64,000 nucleotides of DNA from Rhizobium sp. NRK18 (GTDB taxonomy: Bacteria > Pseudomonadota > Alphaproteobacteria > Rhizobiales > Rhizobiaceae): NCBI RefSeq assembly GCF_024385575.1, contig NZ_JANFMV010000001.1, forward strand, positions 248,001 through 312,000, given 5' to 3'. Positions 8,578 through 18,322 of the stretch are shown here, piece after piece (position 1 is the first letter of the stretch; every line of letters starts with the position of its first letter). Both the position numbers and the translations under genes were made by a program. The notes beneath the pieces were generated by a model. The model did no database searches and was not told the DNA's origin. It saw only the letters and a list, made by a program, of their open reading frames with translations.

Positions 8578-9195
8578 ATGGCCGATGAAACCCAAGCTCC
8601 GAGCGAACAGCCGAAGCGCGGCTTGAGCCGCTACGTGCTCGCCCTTCTGCCGCTCGCCGTCTTCGCGGTCATTGCCGGTACGGCGGCGAAGATGCTCTAT
8701 GATCAGGACGTCAACGGCAAGGACATCTCGACGATCCCGTCTGCGCTGATCGGCACGAGGGCACCCTCGCTCGCCCTGCCGCCGCTCGACGGTTCCGACC
8801 GGCCCGCGCTGACGGATGCGGCGATCAAGGGCAAGCTGACGCTTGTCAACGTCTTTGCTTCCTGGTGCGTCCCCTGCCGCCAGGAGCACCCGATCCTGAT
8901 GCAGCTCGCCAATGACCAGCGGCTCAACGTCGTGGCGATCAACTACAAGGACAAGACGGACAACGCGCTGCGCTTCCTCGGCGAACTCGGCAATCCCTTT
9001 GCGGCGATCGGCGTCGATCCCAAGGGACAGGCGGCAATCGACTGGGGCGTCTACGGCATTCCGGAAAGCTATCTGGTGGCCGCCGACGGCACGATCGTCT
9101 ACAAGCGCGTCGGCCCGTTTGATGACCTCAGCCTGAAGGAAGGGCTTTTCCCGGCGATCGAGAAGGCTCTCGGCGGAGCGAAGACCGGAAGCTGA
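8578..9195 (+). CDS. ccmG: Thiol:disulfide interchange protein CcmG/DsbE (CycY)
   Basis: A 205-residue thioredoxin-fold protein tethered to the inner membrane by a segment at about residues 20-41, with the catalytic site in the periplasm. The active site is WCVPC and the cis-proline loop is GVYGIPESYLVAADG. It reduces apocytochrome c cysteines for heme ligation. It follows ccmD directly (ATG 8578) and ends the operon. The converging DUF2585 gene ends five bases away, so there is no room for a terminator. Confidence 0.93.
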   Translation: MADETQAPSEQPKRGLSRYVLALLPLAVFAVIAGTAAKMLYDQDVNGKDISTIPSALIGTRAPSLALPPLDGSDRPALTDAAIKGKLTLVNVFASWCVPCRQEHPILMQLANDQRLNVVAINYKDKTDNALRFLGELGNPFAAIGVDPKGQAAIDWGVYGIPESYLVAADGTIVYKRVGPFDDLSLKEGLFPAIEKALGGAKTGS

Positions 9196-9199
9196 CCTC

Positions 9200-9790
9200 C
9201 TAGAGTGCCGCCTGCCATTCGCGGATGGCGTCGACTGGCCAGACCAGCATCAACACGTTCAGCGTGAGATTGTCGCGAATGATCCAGCCGGTCAGGAGCT
9301 CGAATCCGATCGCGATTACGACGGTGAGCCAGATCGGCGCCCTTGAGGCGAACAGGAAGCCGATCGCCATGGCGACGGTATCCATCACCGAGTTCAGAAT
9401 GCTGTCGCCTTCATAGCCGTTGGCGATCGTTGCGGAGCGATAGCGGTCGATGATGATCGGCGAGTTTTCCAGAAGCTCCCAGGCGATCTCGACGACGGCG
9501 GCAAAGGTCAGGCGGAAGCCGAACGACCGGCGGCGGAAGATGAGATAGCCGGCGAGATAGAACAGGAAGCCGTGGATGATGTGCGACGGCGTGTACCAGT
9601 CGGAAATATGCTGGGAGTTGCCCGGCGTATTGACGCCCGGTTCGAAGAGCTTGACGTAGCCGCAGGTGCAGATCGGTACGCGGCCCATCAGATACAGGCT
9701 GATCGCCTGCGCGGCGATCAGCGCCAGAAAGACGATGAACCAGAAGCTCGCCGAATTGCTCCTTCCGGACGTCGTGCCCGCTGCGCTCAC
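9200..9790 (-). CDS. DUF2585 (UPF0314) membrane protein
   Basis: A 196-residue protein with about five hydrophobic segments. The conserved core is [38 protein letters not shown] and [19 protein letters not shown]; it is recognised as UPF0314/DUF2585, a family confined largely to alphaproteobacteria. Conserved Cys, His and Glu residues in the first half suggest an enzyme or metal site, but none has been shown to my knowledge. Its ATG overlaps the yciB stop by four bases, so the two are translationally coupled. Confidence 0.85.
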   Translation of the reverse strand: MSAAGTTSGRSNSASFWFIVFLALIAAQAISLYLMGRVPICTCGYVKLFEPGVNTPGNSQHISDWYTPSHIIHGFLFYLAGYLIFRRRSFGFRLTFAAVVEIAWELLENSPIIIDRYRSATIANGYEGDSILNSVMDTVAMAIGFLFASRAPIWLTVVIAIGFELLTGWIIRDNLTLNVLMLVWPVDAIREWQAAL

Positions 9791-10440
9791 TCGGCAGCTC
9801 CGGTTTCTTCGTCCTTGGTCTCCACCGTGTGCTTCATGATCAGCGGCATCTGCGCCATCGTGAAGAGGATGGTGATCGGCATCGTGCCCCAGACCTTGAA
9901 GGCGACCCAGGTGTCGTCGGAGAAATTGCGCCAGACGACTTCATTCAGCACTGCCAGGAACAGGAAGAAAATGCCCCAGCGAATGGTGAGCTTGCGCCAA
10001 CCCTCCTCCGTCAGCTCGAAGGCGGCGTTGAAGACGTAGCCGAGGAGGGTCTTGCCGAAGAAGAGGCCGCCGAGCAGGACGACGCCGAACAGCGTGTTGA
10101 TGATCGTCGGCTTCATCTTGATGAAGGTTTCGTTCTGCAGGTAGATTGACAGACCGCCGAAGACGAGGACGACGATGCCGGAGACGAAGGGCATGATCGG
10201 CAGGTGGCCGACGATGATCTTCGAGCAGACGAGCGAGATGATCGTCGCGGCCATGAACAGCGCGGTGGCAACGAACAGCGGCCCGCCGAGCGCGTCGAGT
10301 GCCGGGAAAGTCTTGATCAGCCAGGCGCCGCGCAGGTTGGCAAAGAAGAAGACCATCAGCGGCCCCAGTTCAAGCGCCAGCTTGAGCAGCGGGTTTTCCT
10401 TGGTTGCGGGCCTGTTTTCGACGTTCGTCACGCTCTGCAC
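9787..10440 (-). CDS. yciB: Inner membrane protein YciB / septation protein A
   Basis: A 217-residue integral membrane protein of the YciB (formerly IspZ) family, linked in other bacteria to septation and envelope integrity. The family opening is [19 protein letters not shown] and the second hallmark is [23 protein letters not shown]. Five to six segments are predicted. It lies downstream of ftsY and upstream of DUF2585, the normal rhizobial order, in a minus-strand cluster dapF-mtaB-ftsY-yciB. The ATG at 10440 lies about 60 bases downstream of the ftsY stop. Confidence 0.93.
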   Translation of the reverse strand: MQSVTNVENRPATKENPLLKLALELGPLMVFFFANLRGAWLIKTFPALDALGGPLFVATALFMAATIISLVCSKIIVGHLPIMPFVSGIVVLVFGGLSIYLQNETFIKMKPTIINTLFGVVLLGGLFFGKTLLGYVFNAAFELTEEGWRKLTIRWGIFFLFLAVLNEVVWRNFSDDTWVAFKVWGTMPITILFTMAQMPLIMKHTVETKDEETGAAE

Positions 10441-10501
10441 TTCCTTGATGCTCCGCTTGATCGTGTTGATATGCGGGGCTGCTTGAAGCCCATTTTGGGC
10501 A

Positions 10502-12046
10502 TTATGGTGTCAATCCGGCAATGGCTTCGGCAAAATCCGCCGCCTCGAAGGGCTCGAGATCGTCGACGCCTTCGCCGACGCCGATGAAATAGACCGGCAG
10601 CTTGTGCTTGGCGGCGATGGCGACGAGGATGCCGCCGCGCGCCGTGCCGTCGAGCTTGGTCATGATCAGGCCGTTGACGCCGGCGATGTTCTTGAAGATC
10701 TCGACCTGGTTCATGGCGTTCTGGCCGGTCGTCGCATCCAGCGTCTGCAGCACGGTGTGCGGCGCATCCGGATCGAGCTTGGTCAGCACGCGGACGATCT
10801 TTTCGAGCTCCGCCATCAACTCGGTCTTGTTCTGCAGCCGGCCGGCGGTGTCGATGATCAGCACGTCGGAGCCGTTCTCCTTCGCCTGCTTGAAGGCGTC
10901 GAAGGCCAGACCCGCGGCATCGGCGCCGAGCTTGGTGCCGATAAAGCCAGACTTGGTACGGTCGGCCCAGATCTTCAGCTGCTCGATCGCGGCCGCGCGG
11001 AAGGTGTCGCCGGCGGCCAGCATGACCTTGAGGCCTGCGCCGGAGAGCTTTGCGGCCAGCTTGCCGATGGTCGTCGTCTTGCCGGTGCCGTTGACGCCGA
11101 CGACGAGAATGACGTGCGGCTTGTGCGACAGGTCGAGCGCCAGCGGCTTGGCGACCGGGGACAGAACCTTGGTGATCTCGCTTGCCATGATGCGCGAGAC
11201 ATCCTCGCCGCTCACATCCTTGCCGTAGCGTTCGGAGGCGAGCGTATCTGTAACCCGCATCGCCGTCTCGACGCCCAGATCGGCCTGGATCAACAGGTCT
11301 TCCAGTTCCTGCAGCGTGTCGTCGTCGAGCTTGCGCTTGGTAAACAGCGCGGCGATCTGCCCGGAAAGCTGCTGCGAGGTGCGGGCGAGGCCGGCACGCA
11401 GGCGCTGGAACCAGGAAAGCTTCGGCGGCGGCACGAGGGGCGCGTCCGGCTGAACGGTCTTGTCGGCGGTGGCGAAGCCCTTGGGGAGGGCGGGGGCGGA
11501 GGGTGTGGCCGCATCCTCTTCGGGCATACCCCCCTCTGTCCTGCCGGACATCTCCCCCACAGGGGGGGAGATCGAAGGGGTGGGGTCCTGCTCGTCATCG
11601 ATAGTCTCAGGAGCGGCATCCGGTTCAACCGAGTCCGTTGGTGGGGCGGTGGGTTCTTCGTCTGCCGCGACGGCTGAAGAGCTAGACAGATCCTCTTCGA
11701 CCGGTGATTCCGTGGGCTCGGGCTCTGCAGCCAGTTCTTCTTCCGCAACAGCTGCTAAAGGCGTGTGCGGCTCCGATGCTTGATGTTCCGATGAAGCCAC
11801 ATCCTCCGGCTGATCTCCCCCCTTGAGGGGGAGATGTCCCGAAGGGACAGAGGGGGGTGTCGCGTCCTCTGTGGCCGCCGTTTTAGTGGCTTCCGCCGGC
11901 GCTTCCTCGCTCGTGTCGAGGATCGCGACCGCCTCGGCTTCCGCCAGCACGTCTTCGGCGGTGACGTCGTCATGCGGCTTTTCGACCGCCTGAACCGGCT
12001 TGTCCTTGCCGAATGTGAAGACCTTCTTGATGAAACCGAGAGCCAT
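10502..12046 (-). CDS. ftsY: Signal recognition particle receptor FtsY
   Basis: A 514-residue SRP receptor GTPase that docks Ffh-ribosome complexes to the membrane. The NG domain fills the C-terminal 300 residues: G1 [10 protein letters not shown] (about 317-326), DTAGR (about 395), [10 protein letters not shown] (about 461) and the closing [12 protein letters not shown]. The first 210 residues are an acidic, Ala/Glu/Pro-rich A domain behind an amphipathic N-terminus ([14 protein letters not shown]). Two stretches of this linker, about residues 62-80 and 154-173, are translations of rhizobial palindromic repeats (elements at 11811 and 11530). The GTPase core is intact, so the protein should work. 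Confidence 0.96.
   Translation of the reverse strand: MALGFIKKVFTFGKDKPVQAVEKPHDDVTAEDVLAEAEAVAILDTSEEAPAEATKTAATEDATPPSVPSGHLPLKGGDQPEDVASSEHQASEPHTPLAAVAEEELAAEPEPTESPVEEDLSSSSAVAADEEPTAPPTDSVEPDAAPETIDDEQDPTPSISPPVGEMSGRTEGGMPEEDAATPSAPALPKGFATADKTVQPDAPLVPPPKLSWFQRLRAGLARTSQQLSGQIAALFTKRKLDDDTLQELEDLLIQADLGVETAMRVTDTLASERYGKDVSGEDVSRIMASEITKVLSPVAKPLALDLSHKPHVILVVGVNGTGKTTTIGKLAAKLSGAGLKVMLAAGDTFRAAAIEQLKIWADRTKSGFIGTKLGADAAGLAFDAFKQAKENGSDVLIIDTAGRLQNKTELMAELEKIVRVLTKLDPDAPHTVLQTLDATTGQNAMNQVEIFKNIAGVNGLIMTKLDGTARGGILVAIAAKHKLPVYFIGVGEGVDDLEPFEAADFAEAIAGLTP
11530..11586. repeat. Rhizobial palindromic repeat inside ftsY, copy 1
   Basis: Sequence of the form CCCCCCTCTGTCC-TGCCGG-GGACA-TCTCCCCC-acag-GGGGGGAGATC, two nested palindromes of a mobile-like element that is usually intergenic in rhizobia. 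Here it is read in frame in ftsY and gives [14 protein letters not shown]. It is the same orientation as the copy between ccmA and ccmB. Confidence 0.75.
11811..11861. repeat. Rhizobial palindromic repeat inside ftsY, copy 2 (inverted)
   Basis: GATCTCCCCCCTTGAGGGGG then AGATGTCCCGAAGGGACAGA and GGGGGGT: the same element family in the opposite orientation to copy 1, also translated in frame, giving [16 protein letters not shown]. Loop bases differ from copy 1 (TTCG-type instead of TGCCGG), so they are separate family members, not a simple duplication. Confidence 0.75.
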
Positions 12047-12069
12047 GCAGTGTCCGTGTTATTCGATGA

Positions 12070-13344
12070 TCAGGCCGCCGAGGCGGCGGCCGTCCTTATT
12101 TCAAGATGCTTGCCATTGTGGCCGGTGACAAGCACCGAAACGAAATCGCGCGGCATAAATTCGCCGGCGTCGGCAAGCGTGAAGTCTTCCGTATGCGCCA
12201 TGCCGTTCATTTCGACGAGGATCGTCTGGCGGGTGCCGACGAGGCGGTCGAGATGGGCCGCGTGCAGACGCTCGCCGGTAAACCGCAGGCGGGCGGCGCG
12301 TTCCTTGACGAGAGCGCGGTCGAGTTGCGGCATGCGGGCGGCCGGGGTGCCGGGGCGCGGCGAATAGGGAAAGACGTGCAGATGGGCGATGCCGATCTCC
12401 TCGGCAAGGCGTTCGGCGTTTGCGAACATTTCCTCCGTTTCTGTCGGAAAGCCGGCGATCATGTCGGCGCCGAAGCTCGTTTCCGGGCGCAGTCTGCGCA
12501 CATCGCGACAGAAGGCCAGCGCATCGGCGCTCGAATGCCGGCGCTTCATGCGCTTCAGGATCAGGTCGTCGCCGTGCTGCAGCGACAAATGCAGGTGCGG
12601 CATGAAGCGGGGCTCGTCGGCGATCAGATCCATCAGGTGCCGGTCTGCCTCGATGCTGTCGATCGACGACAGCCGCAGCCGGCGGATCTCCGGCACCATC
12701 TTCAGGATCGTCTTGGCGAGCAGGCCAAGCGTCGGCTCGCCCGGCAGGTCGGCGCCGTAGCTGGTCGCATCGACGCCGGTCAGCACGACCTCGCGGTAGC
12801 CGCTGTCGGCGACCTTGCGGACCTGATCGACAACCGCGCCCATCGGCACCGAGCGGGAATTGCCGCGGCCATAGGGAATGATGCAGAAGGTGCAGCGATG
12901 ATCGCAGCCGTTCTGCACCTGGATGAAGGCGCGCACGTGGCCATCGATGTGCCGGACCATCTGCGGCGCGGTCTCGGTGACGCTCATGATGTCGTTGACG
13001 CGAAGCTTTTCTTCCGCCGAAACGCCGAAATCGGGAAGCGACCGGTAGGACGCGCTTTTGAGTTTTTCCTCATTGCCGAGCACGGCGTCGACCTCGGCCA
13101 TGGCGGCGAAGGTGTCTTTCTCGGTCTGTGCGGCGCAACCGGTGACGATGATGCGGGCGTCGGGGTGTTCGCGGCGCTTGCGGCGGATCGCCTGGCGCGC
13201 CTGGCGGACGGCTTCACCCGTCACCGCGCAAGTGTTGATCAGCACGGCATTGTTCAGGCCGGCCTTTTCGGCCTCCGCCTTCATGACCTCGGATTCATAG
13301 GTATTGAGACGGCAGCCGAAGGTTATGACCTCGACGCCGCTCAC
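12070..13344 (-). CDS. mtaB: tRNA threonylcarbamoyladenosine methylthiotransferase MtaB
   Basis: A 424-residue radical-SAM methylthiotransferase that adds a methylthio group to t6A at position 37 of tRNAs reading ANN codons. The N-terminal UPF0004 domain has its Fe-S cysteines at FGCRLN, NTCAVT and GCAAQ; the radical-SAM CxxxCxxC is CDHRCTFC (about 147-154). A C-terminal TRAM-like part follows. Subfamily choice (MtaB rather than MiaB or RimO) rests on the opening [16 protein letters not shown]. Its ATG overlaps the dapF stop by four bases. Confidence 0.92.
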   Translation of the reverse strand: MSGVEVITFGCRLNTYESEVMKAEAEKAGLNNAVLINTCAVTGEAVRQARQAIRRKRREHPDARIIVTGCAAQTEKDTFAAMAEVDAVLGNEEKLKSASYRSLPDFGVSAEEKLRVNDIMSVTETAPQMVRHIDGHVRAFIQVQNGCDHRCTFCIIPYGRGNSRSVPMGAVVDQVRKVADSGYREVVLTGVDATSYGADLPGEPTLGLLAKTILKMVPEIRRLRLSSIDSIEADRHLMDLIADEPRFMPHLHLSLQHGDDLILKRMKRRHSSADALAFCRDVRRLRPETSFGADMIAGFPTETEEMFANAERLAEEIGIAHLHVFPYSPRPGTPAARMPQLDRALVKERAARLRFTGERLHAAHLDRLVGTRQTILVEMNGMAHTEDFTLADAGEFMPRDFVSVLVTGHNGKHLEIRTAAASAA

Positions 13345-14249
13345 CGCGCCTCGGCTCCATTTTCAGCGTCGCGCGACCAGTCGCCGGTCTTCGGGCTGAC
13401 AGCGCCGGACCATTCCCATTCGGCGGGGCCGGTCATGATCACGTGGTTGTCGCGCTCGCGCCATTCGAGTTCGAGCACACCCGGCGGAATGGCGCTGGCG
13501 ACGGCAATCGTCACCTTGCGGCCGGTGCGGCCGGTGCGCGCGGCGGAGACCGCGGTAGCACAGGCGGCTGAGCCGCAGGCGAGCGTCAGGCCGGCGCCGC
13601 GCTCCCATGTCCGCGTCGTGATGGTGGTTGGCGACGTCACCTGGGCAATGGTGATGTTGGCCTTCTCCGGAAACATCGGATGGTTTTCGAGCAGCGGGCC
13701 AAAGCGCTCGAGATCGAAGGAATTGACGTCGCGGTCTACCCAGAAGACGGCATGCGGATTGCCCATCGACATGGCCGAGGGCGAATGCAGCACCGGATTG
13801 TCGATCGGGCCGATCTGCAGTTCGATCCGGCTGGTGTCGTGAAATTCCTCGGCGAGCGGGATCTTGTCCCATTCGAAGACCGGCTCGCCCATATCGACCG
13901 AGATCAGGCCGTCCTCGTGCTCGCGGGCATTAAGGATGCCGGCGACGGTCTGGAAGGTGAATGCCTTCCTTCCGGTTTCGGCGGCGAGCGCCTGCACCAC
14001 GCAGCGCGTGCCGTTTCCGCAGGCCTGCGCCTTGGTGCCGTCGGAATTCAGGATGTCGATCCAGGCGTCGGTGCCGGCCGCCTTCGGATCATGGATCGCC
14101 ATGATCTGGTCGAAGCGGGTGTCGGGATCGGCATTCAGCGCAATCGCCGCCTCGGGCGTCACCTGATCCTTGCGGCCGCGCATGTCGACGACGAGGATCT
14201 TGTTGCCAAGCCCGTTCATCTTCGCAAATTCTACGCGGTCGTCAGTCAT
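13341..14249 (-). CDS. dapF: Diaminopimelate epimerase
   Basis: A 302-residue enzyme that converts LL- to meso-diaminopimelate for lysine and peptidoglycan synthesis. The two catalytic cysteines are visible in ACGNGTRC (about 76-84) and LACGSAAC (about 222-229). The opening [15 protein letters not shown] is the family N-terminus. It heads the minus-strand cluster dapF-mtaB-ftsY and its stop overlaps mtaB, implying coupled translation. A 76-bp gap separates it from the hydrolase gene upstream, and its promoter probably lies there. Confidence 0.96.
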   Translation of the reverse strand: MTDDRVEFAKMNGLGNKILVVDMRGRKDQVTPEAAIALNADPDTRFDQIMAIHDPKAAGTDAWIDILNSDGTKAQACGNGTRCVVQALAAETGRKAFTFQTVAGILNAREHEDGLISVDMGEPVFEWDKIPLAEEFHDTSRIELQIGPIDNPVLHSPSAMSMGNPHAVFWVDRDVNSFDLERFGPLLENHPMFPEKANITIAQVTSPTTITTRTWERGAGLTLACGSAACATAVSAARTGRTGRKVTIAVASAIPPGVLELEWRERDNHVIMTGPAEWEWSGAVSPKTGDWSRDAENGAEAR

Positions 14250-14325
14250 CGTTTACCGGAACCTGTTGGATTTCGGCCTGTATATGGCGGATATCACCGC
14301 GAATTTCCAGTGATTTCGCCGCCGG

Positions 14326-15321
14326 TCAGGCCGTCGGCACGTCGAAGACTTCGCCGGCATGCATCGGGCGGAAGCGCTCGCGCGCTATGCCTGCCTGGTC
14401 GAGGGCGCGGTGGAGCGCTTCCTTCGGCGCCTCGATCGCCTCGTTGGTCAGCTGGAATGTGCGCCAATGATGGCCGGCGACATGCGCAGCATTGCAGAGC
14501 TGCATGCCCTTGACCGCCTCTTCCGGGTTCTGGTGCTGGCCCTTCATGAACCAGCGCGGCTCATAGGCGCCGAAGGGCAGGTTGGCGAGCCGGAAGCCGC
14601 CATGCTTGTCCGCCGCCGCACGATAGTTGATGCCGTCGTGAAAGCCGGTGTCGCCGACATGGTAGATCTTGCCGGCGGGCGTGGTCAGCACGAAAGCGGC
14701 CCACAGCGCCATGCGCCGGTCGCCCATGCCTCGGGCCGACCAGTGGTGGCAAGGCTCGGCATCCACCGTCACGCCGTTCGGGAGTTCCAGGCGGTCACCC
14801 CAGTCCATAACGGTGATCTTCGATGACGGTGCGGCCTTCCGGATAATCGTATCGTTGCCGAGCGGGGTGACGACGTGCGGGGCGTGGGCCTGATGGAGCT
14901 TGCGCAGCGAGGTAATGTCGAGATGGTCGTAGTGGTTGTGGGTGACGAGAACGATGTCGATGTCCGGTAGGTCTTCCAGCCGGATGCCCGGCTCGACGAC
15001 GCGCTTCGGCCCGGCAAAAGACAGCGGACTTGCCCGCTTCGACCAGACGGGATCGGTGATGATATTGAGCCCGGCAACCTGGATGAGAAAGGTGGCATGG
15101 CCGACCATGGTGACACGGAGCGCGTCGCCATCGATCCTCGCTGCAGGCCGGCTGCGAGGAAAGGGGCTTTCCAGCTGTGCCGGCCACTTCGACCGGTTTT
15201 CCCAGAACTGCCATTTCAGCAGCGCGCCCAGTCCGCCGGGCTCCACGCCTTGCGGATTGAAGAATCGCGTCCCGTCGAAATGGTCCGACTCCGGACCGGT
15301 ATAATAGGGGTTCTTGGGCAT
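14326..15321 (-). CDS. MBL-fold hydrolase (NAPE-PLD-like)
   Basis: A 331-residue cytoplasmic metallo-beta-lactamase-fold protein. The metal motif is THNHYDHLD (about 126-134), with further ligands in CHHWSARG, VGDTGFHDG and VAGHHWRTF. The N-terminal part (YYTGPESDHFDGTRFFNP and WRSKWP-like WENRSKWP) is typical of the branch related to N-acyl phosphatidylethanolamine phospholipase D. The substrate in bacteria is usually unknown; phospholipid hydrolysis is only one possibility. No signal peptide is present. Confidence 0.85.
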   Translation of the reverse strand: MPKNPYYTGPESDHFDGTRFFNPQGVEPGGLGALLKWQFWENRSKWPAQLESPFPRSRPAARIDGDALRVTMVGHATFLIQVAGLNIITDPVWSKRASPLSFAGPKRVVEPGIRLEDLPDIDIVLVTHNHYDHLDITSLRKLHQAHAPHVVTPLGNDTIIRKAAPSSKITVMDWGDRLELPNGVTVDAEPCHHWSARGMGDRRMALWAAFVLTTPAGKIYHVGDTGFHDGINYRAAADKHGGFRLANLPFGAYEPRWFMKGQHQNPEEAVKGMQLCNAAHVAGHHWRTFQLTNEAIEAPKEALHRALDQAGIARERFRPMHAGEVFDVPTA

Positions 15322-15605
15322 GAAACATCCGGCTCAATCGTTGTCGTCGATGGGTTAAACTGGGGCTCTCCGGAGTAGTTTTCAATCATCTGATCGATTA
15401 TTGCCCTCAGCCTCAAGACGGCGGTTTGGTCCGCAATCAGGCATGCATAATTTATGCGGCTCCCGCATCCGATCCAAGGTATTGATAATAATACGTTTTA
15501 TTTTGGTATGATTTCTCTCCTGCCGTGCGGGCTTGTTCTGGCGTGTCCACGAAGGCAATTTGCCGCCAATTGCATTTCATATCCTTCTTTCATTGGTGAC
15601 CTTGA

Positions 15606-16097
15606 ATGACCGATTCCGCTATCGGGCGGATGAACCCGCTCCACATCCTTGCCGCCCTCGCGTCCGGTGGGCTGTTGACGCTCATGATCCATTTCAATGC
15701 GGAACTCGCGCATTTCGGCGGGCCGCTGTATTCTTCCTGGTGCGCCCATGGCACGGGCACGATAGCCGCCATCGCCTACCTGCTGATGCTCAATCGCGGT
15801 CGCTGGCCGCGGCCTGACGGCAGGGCGACGGTGGGGCGGGCGCCGCTCTGGGCCTATCTTGGCGGCCTGTCCGGCGCGGTCACCGTCATGCTGAGCGGCA
15901 TCACGGTCAATTCGCCCGTGGCGCTGACCGGAACGCTGGCGCTCGGCCTTGCCGGGCAGGTGATGTTCGGTCTTGCAGCCGATCACTGGGGGATGTTCGG
16001 CATGGTGGCGCGCAGGATCGGCCTCAAGGACATCCTGTCCGTGGTGCTGATTTCCGCCGGTAGCCTGCTCATCATCGTCTTCGGAGCGGCGGCATGA
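15606..16097 (+). CDS. DMT-family transporter YdcZ, first subunit
   Basis: A 163-residue protein with five hydrophobic segments, recognised as the DUF606/YdcZ branch of the drug/metabolite transporter superfamily. Such genes often occur as a pair of half-size proteins that probably act as a heterodimer; this one overlaps the next by four bases (ATGA). Substrate is unknown. The 284-bp upstream gap is A/T-rich near 15480-15512 (TTGATA and TATGAT, spaced 19 bases), a possible but imperfect promoter. Confidence 0.75.
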   Translation: MTDSAIGRMNPLHILAALASGGLLTLMIHFNAELAHFGGPLYSSWCAHGTGTIAAIAYLLMLNRGRWPRPDGRATVGRAPLWAYLGGLSGAVTVMLSGITVNSPVALTGTLALGLAGQVMFGLAADHWGMFGMVARRIGLKDILSVVLISAGSLLIIVFGAAA

Positions 16098-16525
16098 CGA
16101 TCCTGCCTGTCCTGCTCGCCATCTTCGCCGGAATGCTGGTGGTCGTCAGCCGCCAGATCAACGGCCGGCTCAGCCTCTCGACCTCGCCGTTGATCGCCTC
16201 GTTCTGGAATCATCTGGTCGGCTTTGCCTTTCTGACCGTCATCGGCCTGCTTCTCGGACAGCTTTTTCTGCCGGGAACGGCGGATGCGCCGGTTTATGCC
16301 TATATCGGCGGGCCGCTGGGGGTTATCTTCGTGGCCTCCGGAAGCTGGCTGATCGCCCGTATCGGTGCGGCGAACACGGCGCTTCTGGTGATTGCCGGGC
16401 AGATGGTCTCTGGCATCGCCTTCGATGCGGCCGGCGGTCATCCTCCGGCTTTCTGGGCGGCCGGGCTCGGGGTCGTCCTCATCGTCGCGGGCGTGCTTCT
16501 GACCCAGAAGCGCGGCAAGCCTTGA
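16094..16525 (+). CDS. DMT-family transporter YdcZ, second subunit
   Basis: A 143-residue protein with five hydrophobic segments, also DUF606/YdcZ. The core ASFWNHLVGFAFLTVIGLLL and GGPLGVIFVASGSWLIARIG match the family. It is translationally coupled to the preceding half-size transporter, which supports a two-subunit dimer. The stop overlaps the CTTGAC element (16521-16526) that may start the ffh leader transcript. Confidence 0.8.
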   Translation: MTILPVLLAIFAGMLVVVSRQINGRLSLSTSPLIASFWNHLVGFAFLTVIGLLLGQLFLPGTADAPVYAYIGGPLGVIFVASGSWLIARIGAANTALLVIAGQMVSGIAFDAAGGHPPAFWAAGLGVVLIVAGVLLTQKRGKP

Positions 16526-16556
16526 CTTTCGGCGGCAATTCCTGTTTACCCGCGCC

Positions 16557-16664
16557 ATCTGCTGACAAGTGACAAGCTTGAAGCCGCCGACCGGGACCCG
16601 TGAAGGTATAAAGAGATCCCGGAGGTCAACACCCGACAGCGCGTTGCGCCCTCGGGTGCTTTTT
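16557..16664 (+). ncRNA. Structured ffh leader or independent small RNA
   Basis: About 108 bases starting from a predicted promoter (CTTGAC at 16521-16526; the -10 is weak). Two hairpins follow: CCGGGA (16591-16596) with TCCCGG (16617-16622), and CACCCGA (16630-16636) with TCGGGTG (16652-16658), the second followed by CTTTTT, i.e. a good intrinsic terminator 80 bases before the ffh ATG. This is either an attenuated ffh leader or a separate small RNA. No function is known to me. Confidence 0.5.
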
Positions 16665-16744
16665 GGCTTTGCGCCTTGTTTTACGCGTCACGGTAAACCA
16701 CGTTTCCGGGAACCGATTCCCCCGGATGCGAAAAGGAAGAGCTG

Positions 16745-18310
16745 ATGTTTGAAAACCTCCAGGACCGTCTTGGCGCCATTCTGAATGGACTGACCGGACG
16801 TGGCTCCCTGTCGGAAAGCGATGTCTCGGCAGCGCTGCGCGAAGTCCGCCGCGCGCTGCTCGAAGCCGACGTCGCACTCGAAGTCGTGCGCTCCTTTACC
16901 GACCGCGTGCGCGAGAAGGCTGTCGGCGCCGCGGTGCTGAAGTCGATCAAGCCCGGACAGATGGTCGTCAAGATCGTCCATGACGAGCTGGTCGAGATGC
17001 TCGGCACCGAAGGCAAGACGATCGATCTCAATGCGGCCGCTCCGGTTGTCGTCATGATGGTCGGTCTGCAGGGCTCCGGTAAGACCACGACCACGGCCAA
17101 GATCGCCAAGCGCCTGACGAATCGCGAGCGCAAGAAGGTTCTGATGGCCTCGCTCGACACCCGTCGTCCGGCTGCCCAGGAACAGCTGCGCCAGCTCGGC
17201 GTCCAGACCGGCGTCGATACGCTGCCGATCATCGCCGGTCAGTCGCCGACCGATATTGCCGCCCGCGCCGTGCAGGCCGCCAAGCTCGGCGGCCACGACG
17301 TCGTCATCCTCGATACCGCCGGCCGTACCCACATCGACGAACCGTTGATGGTGGAGATGGCCGACATCAAGAAGAAGTCCAACCCGCACGAAATCCTGCT
17401 GGTTGCCGACTCACTCACCGGTCAGGACGCCGTCAATCTCGCCCGCAACTTCGATGAGCGTGTCGGCATTACCGGCCTCGTCCTGACCCGCATGGACGGC
17501 GACGGCCGCGGCGGTGCCGCCCTTTCGATGCGTGCCGTCACCGGCAAGCCCATCAAGCTGATCGGTACCGGCGAGAAGATGGACGAGATGGAGGAATTCC
17601 ATCCCCGTCGTATCGCCGACCGCATTCTCGGCATGGGCGACATCGTTTCGCTGGTCGAAAAGGCCGCCGAGACGATCGACGCCGAAAAGGCGGCGGCCAT
17701 GGCCCAGAAGATGGCCAAGGGCAAGTTCGACCTGAACGACCTTTCCGAACAGCTGAAGCAGATGCAGCAGCTCGGCGGCATGGGCGGCATCATGGGCATG
17801 ATGCCCGGCATGTCCGGCATGAAGGACAAGATCGCCGCCGCCGGCCTCGACGACAAGGTCTTCAAGCGCCAGCTCGCCATCATCTCTTCGATGACCAAGG
17901 CCGAGCGCGCCAACCCGGATATTCTCAAGCATTCGCGCAAGAAGCGTATCGCCGCCGGCTCCGGCACCGATGCCGCCGACATCAACAAGCTTTTGAAGAT
18001 GCACCGCCAGATGGCCGACATGATGAAAGCCATGGGCGGCAAGGGCAAGGGCGGCGGCATGATGAAGCAGATGATGGGCGGCCTTGCCGGCAAGATGGGC
18101 CTTGGCGGCATGATGGGCGGCGGCATGCCGGACCTCTCTGGCATGGATCCCAAGCAGCTCGAAGCCTTGGCCAAGCAGGCTGAAGCTTCCGGTCTTGGCA
18201 AGGGCATGGGCGGACTTCCGGGTGGCCTTCCCGGTCTCGGTGGCGGCAAGCTGCCCGGACTTGGCGGTGGCGGCCTGCCGGGGCTTCCGGGCCTGCCGAA
18301 GAAGAAGTGA
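16745..18310 (+). CDS. ffh: Signal recognition particle protein Ffh
   Basis: A 521-residue SRP GTPase that, with 4.5S RNA, targets nascent membrane proteins. N domain: MFENLQDRLGAILNGL; G1 GLQGSGKTTT (about 106-115); DTAGRTHID; TRMDGDGRGGAALS. The methionine-rich M domain occupies residues 300-440. The last 80 residues are an unusual Gly/Met/Leu/Pro tail ending in repeated GGLPGL units and KKK. An intrinsic terminator lies in its leader. The other half of the system, ftsY, is 5 kb away on the opposite strand. Confidence 0.97.
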   Translation: MFENLQDRLGAILNGLTGRGSLSESDVSAALREVRRALLEADVALEVVRSFTDRVREKAVGAAVLKSIKPGQMVVKIVHDELVEMLGTEGKTIDLNAAAPVVVMMVGLQGSGKTTTTAKIAKRLTNRERKKVLMASLDTRRPAAQEQLRQLGVQTGVDTLPIIAGQSPTDIAARAVQAAKLGGHDVVILDTAGRTHIDEPLMVEMADIKKKSNPHEILLVADSLTGQDAVNLARNFDERVGITGLVLTRMDGDGRGGAALSMRAVTGKPIKLIGTGEKMDEMEEFHPRRIADRILGMGDIVSLVEKAAETIDAEKAAAMAQKMAKGKFDLNDLSEQLKQMQQLGGMGGIMGMMPGMSGMKDKIAAAGLDDKVFKRQLAIISSMTKAERANPDILKHSRKKRIAAGSGTDAADINKLLKMHRQMADMMKAMGGKGKGGGMMKQMMGGLAGKMGLGGMMGGGMPDLSGMDPKQLEALAKQAEASGLGKGMGGLPGGLPGLGGGKLPGLGGGGLPGLPGLPKKK

Positions 18311-18322
18311 GAGGGTAACTGA

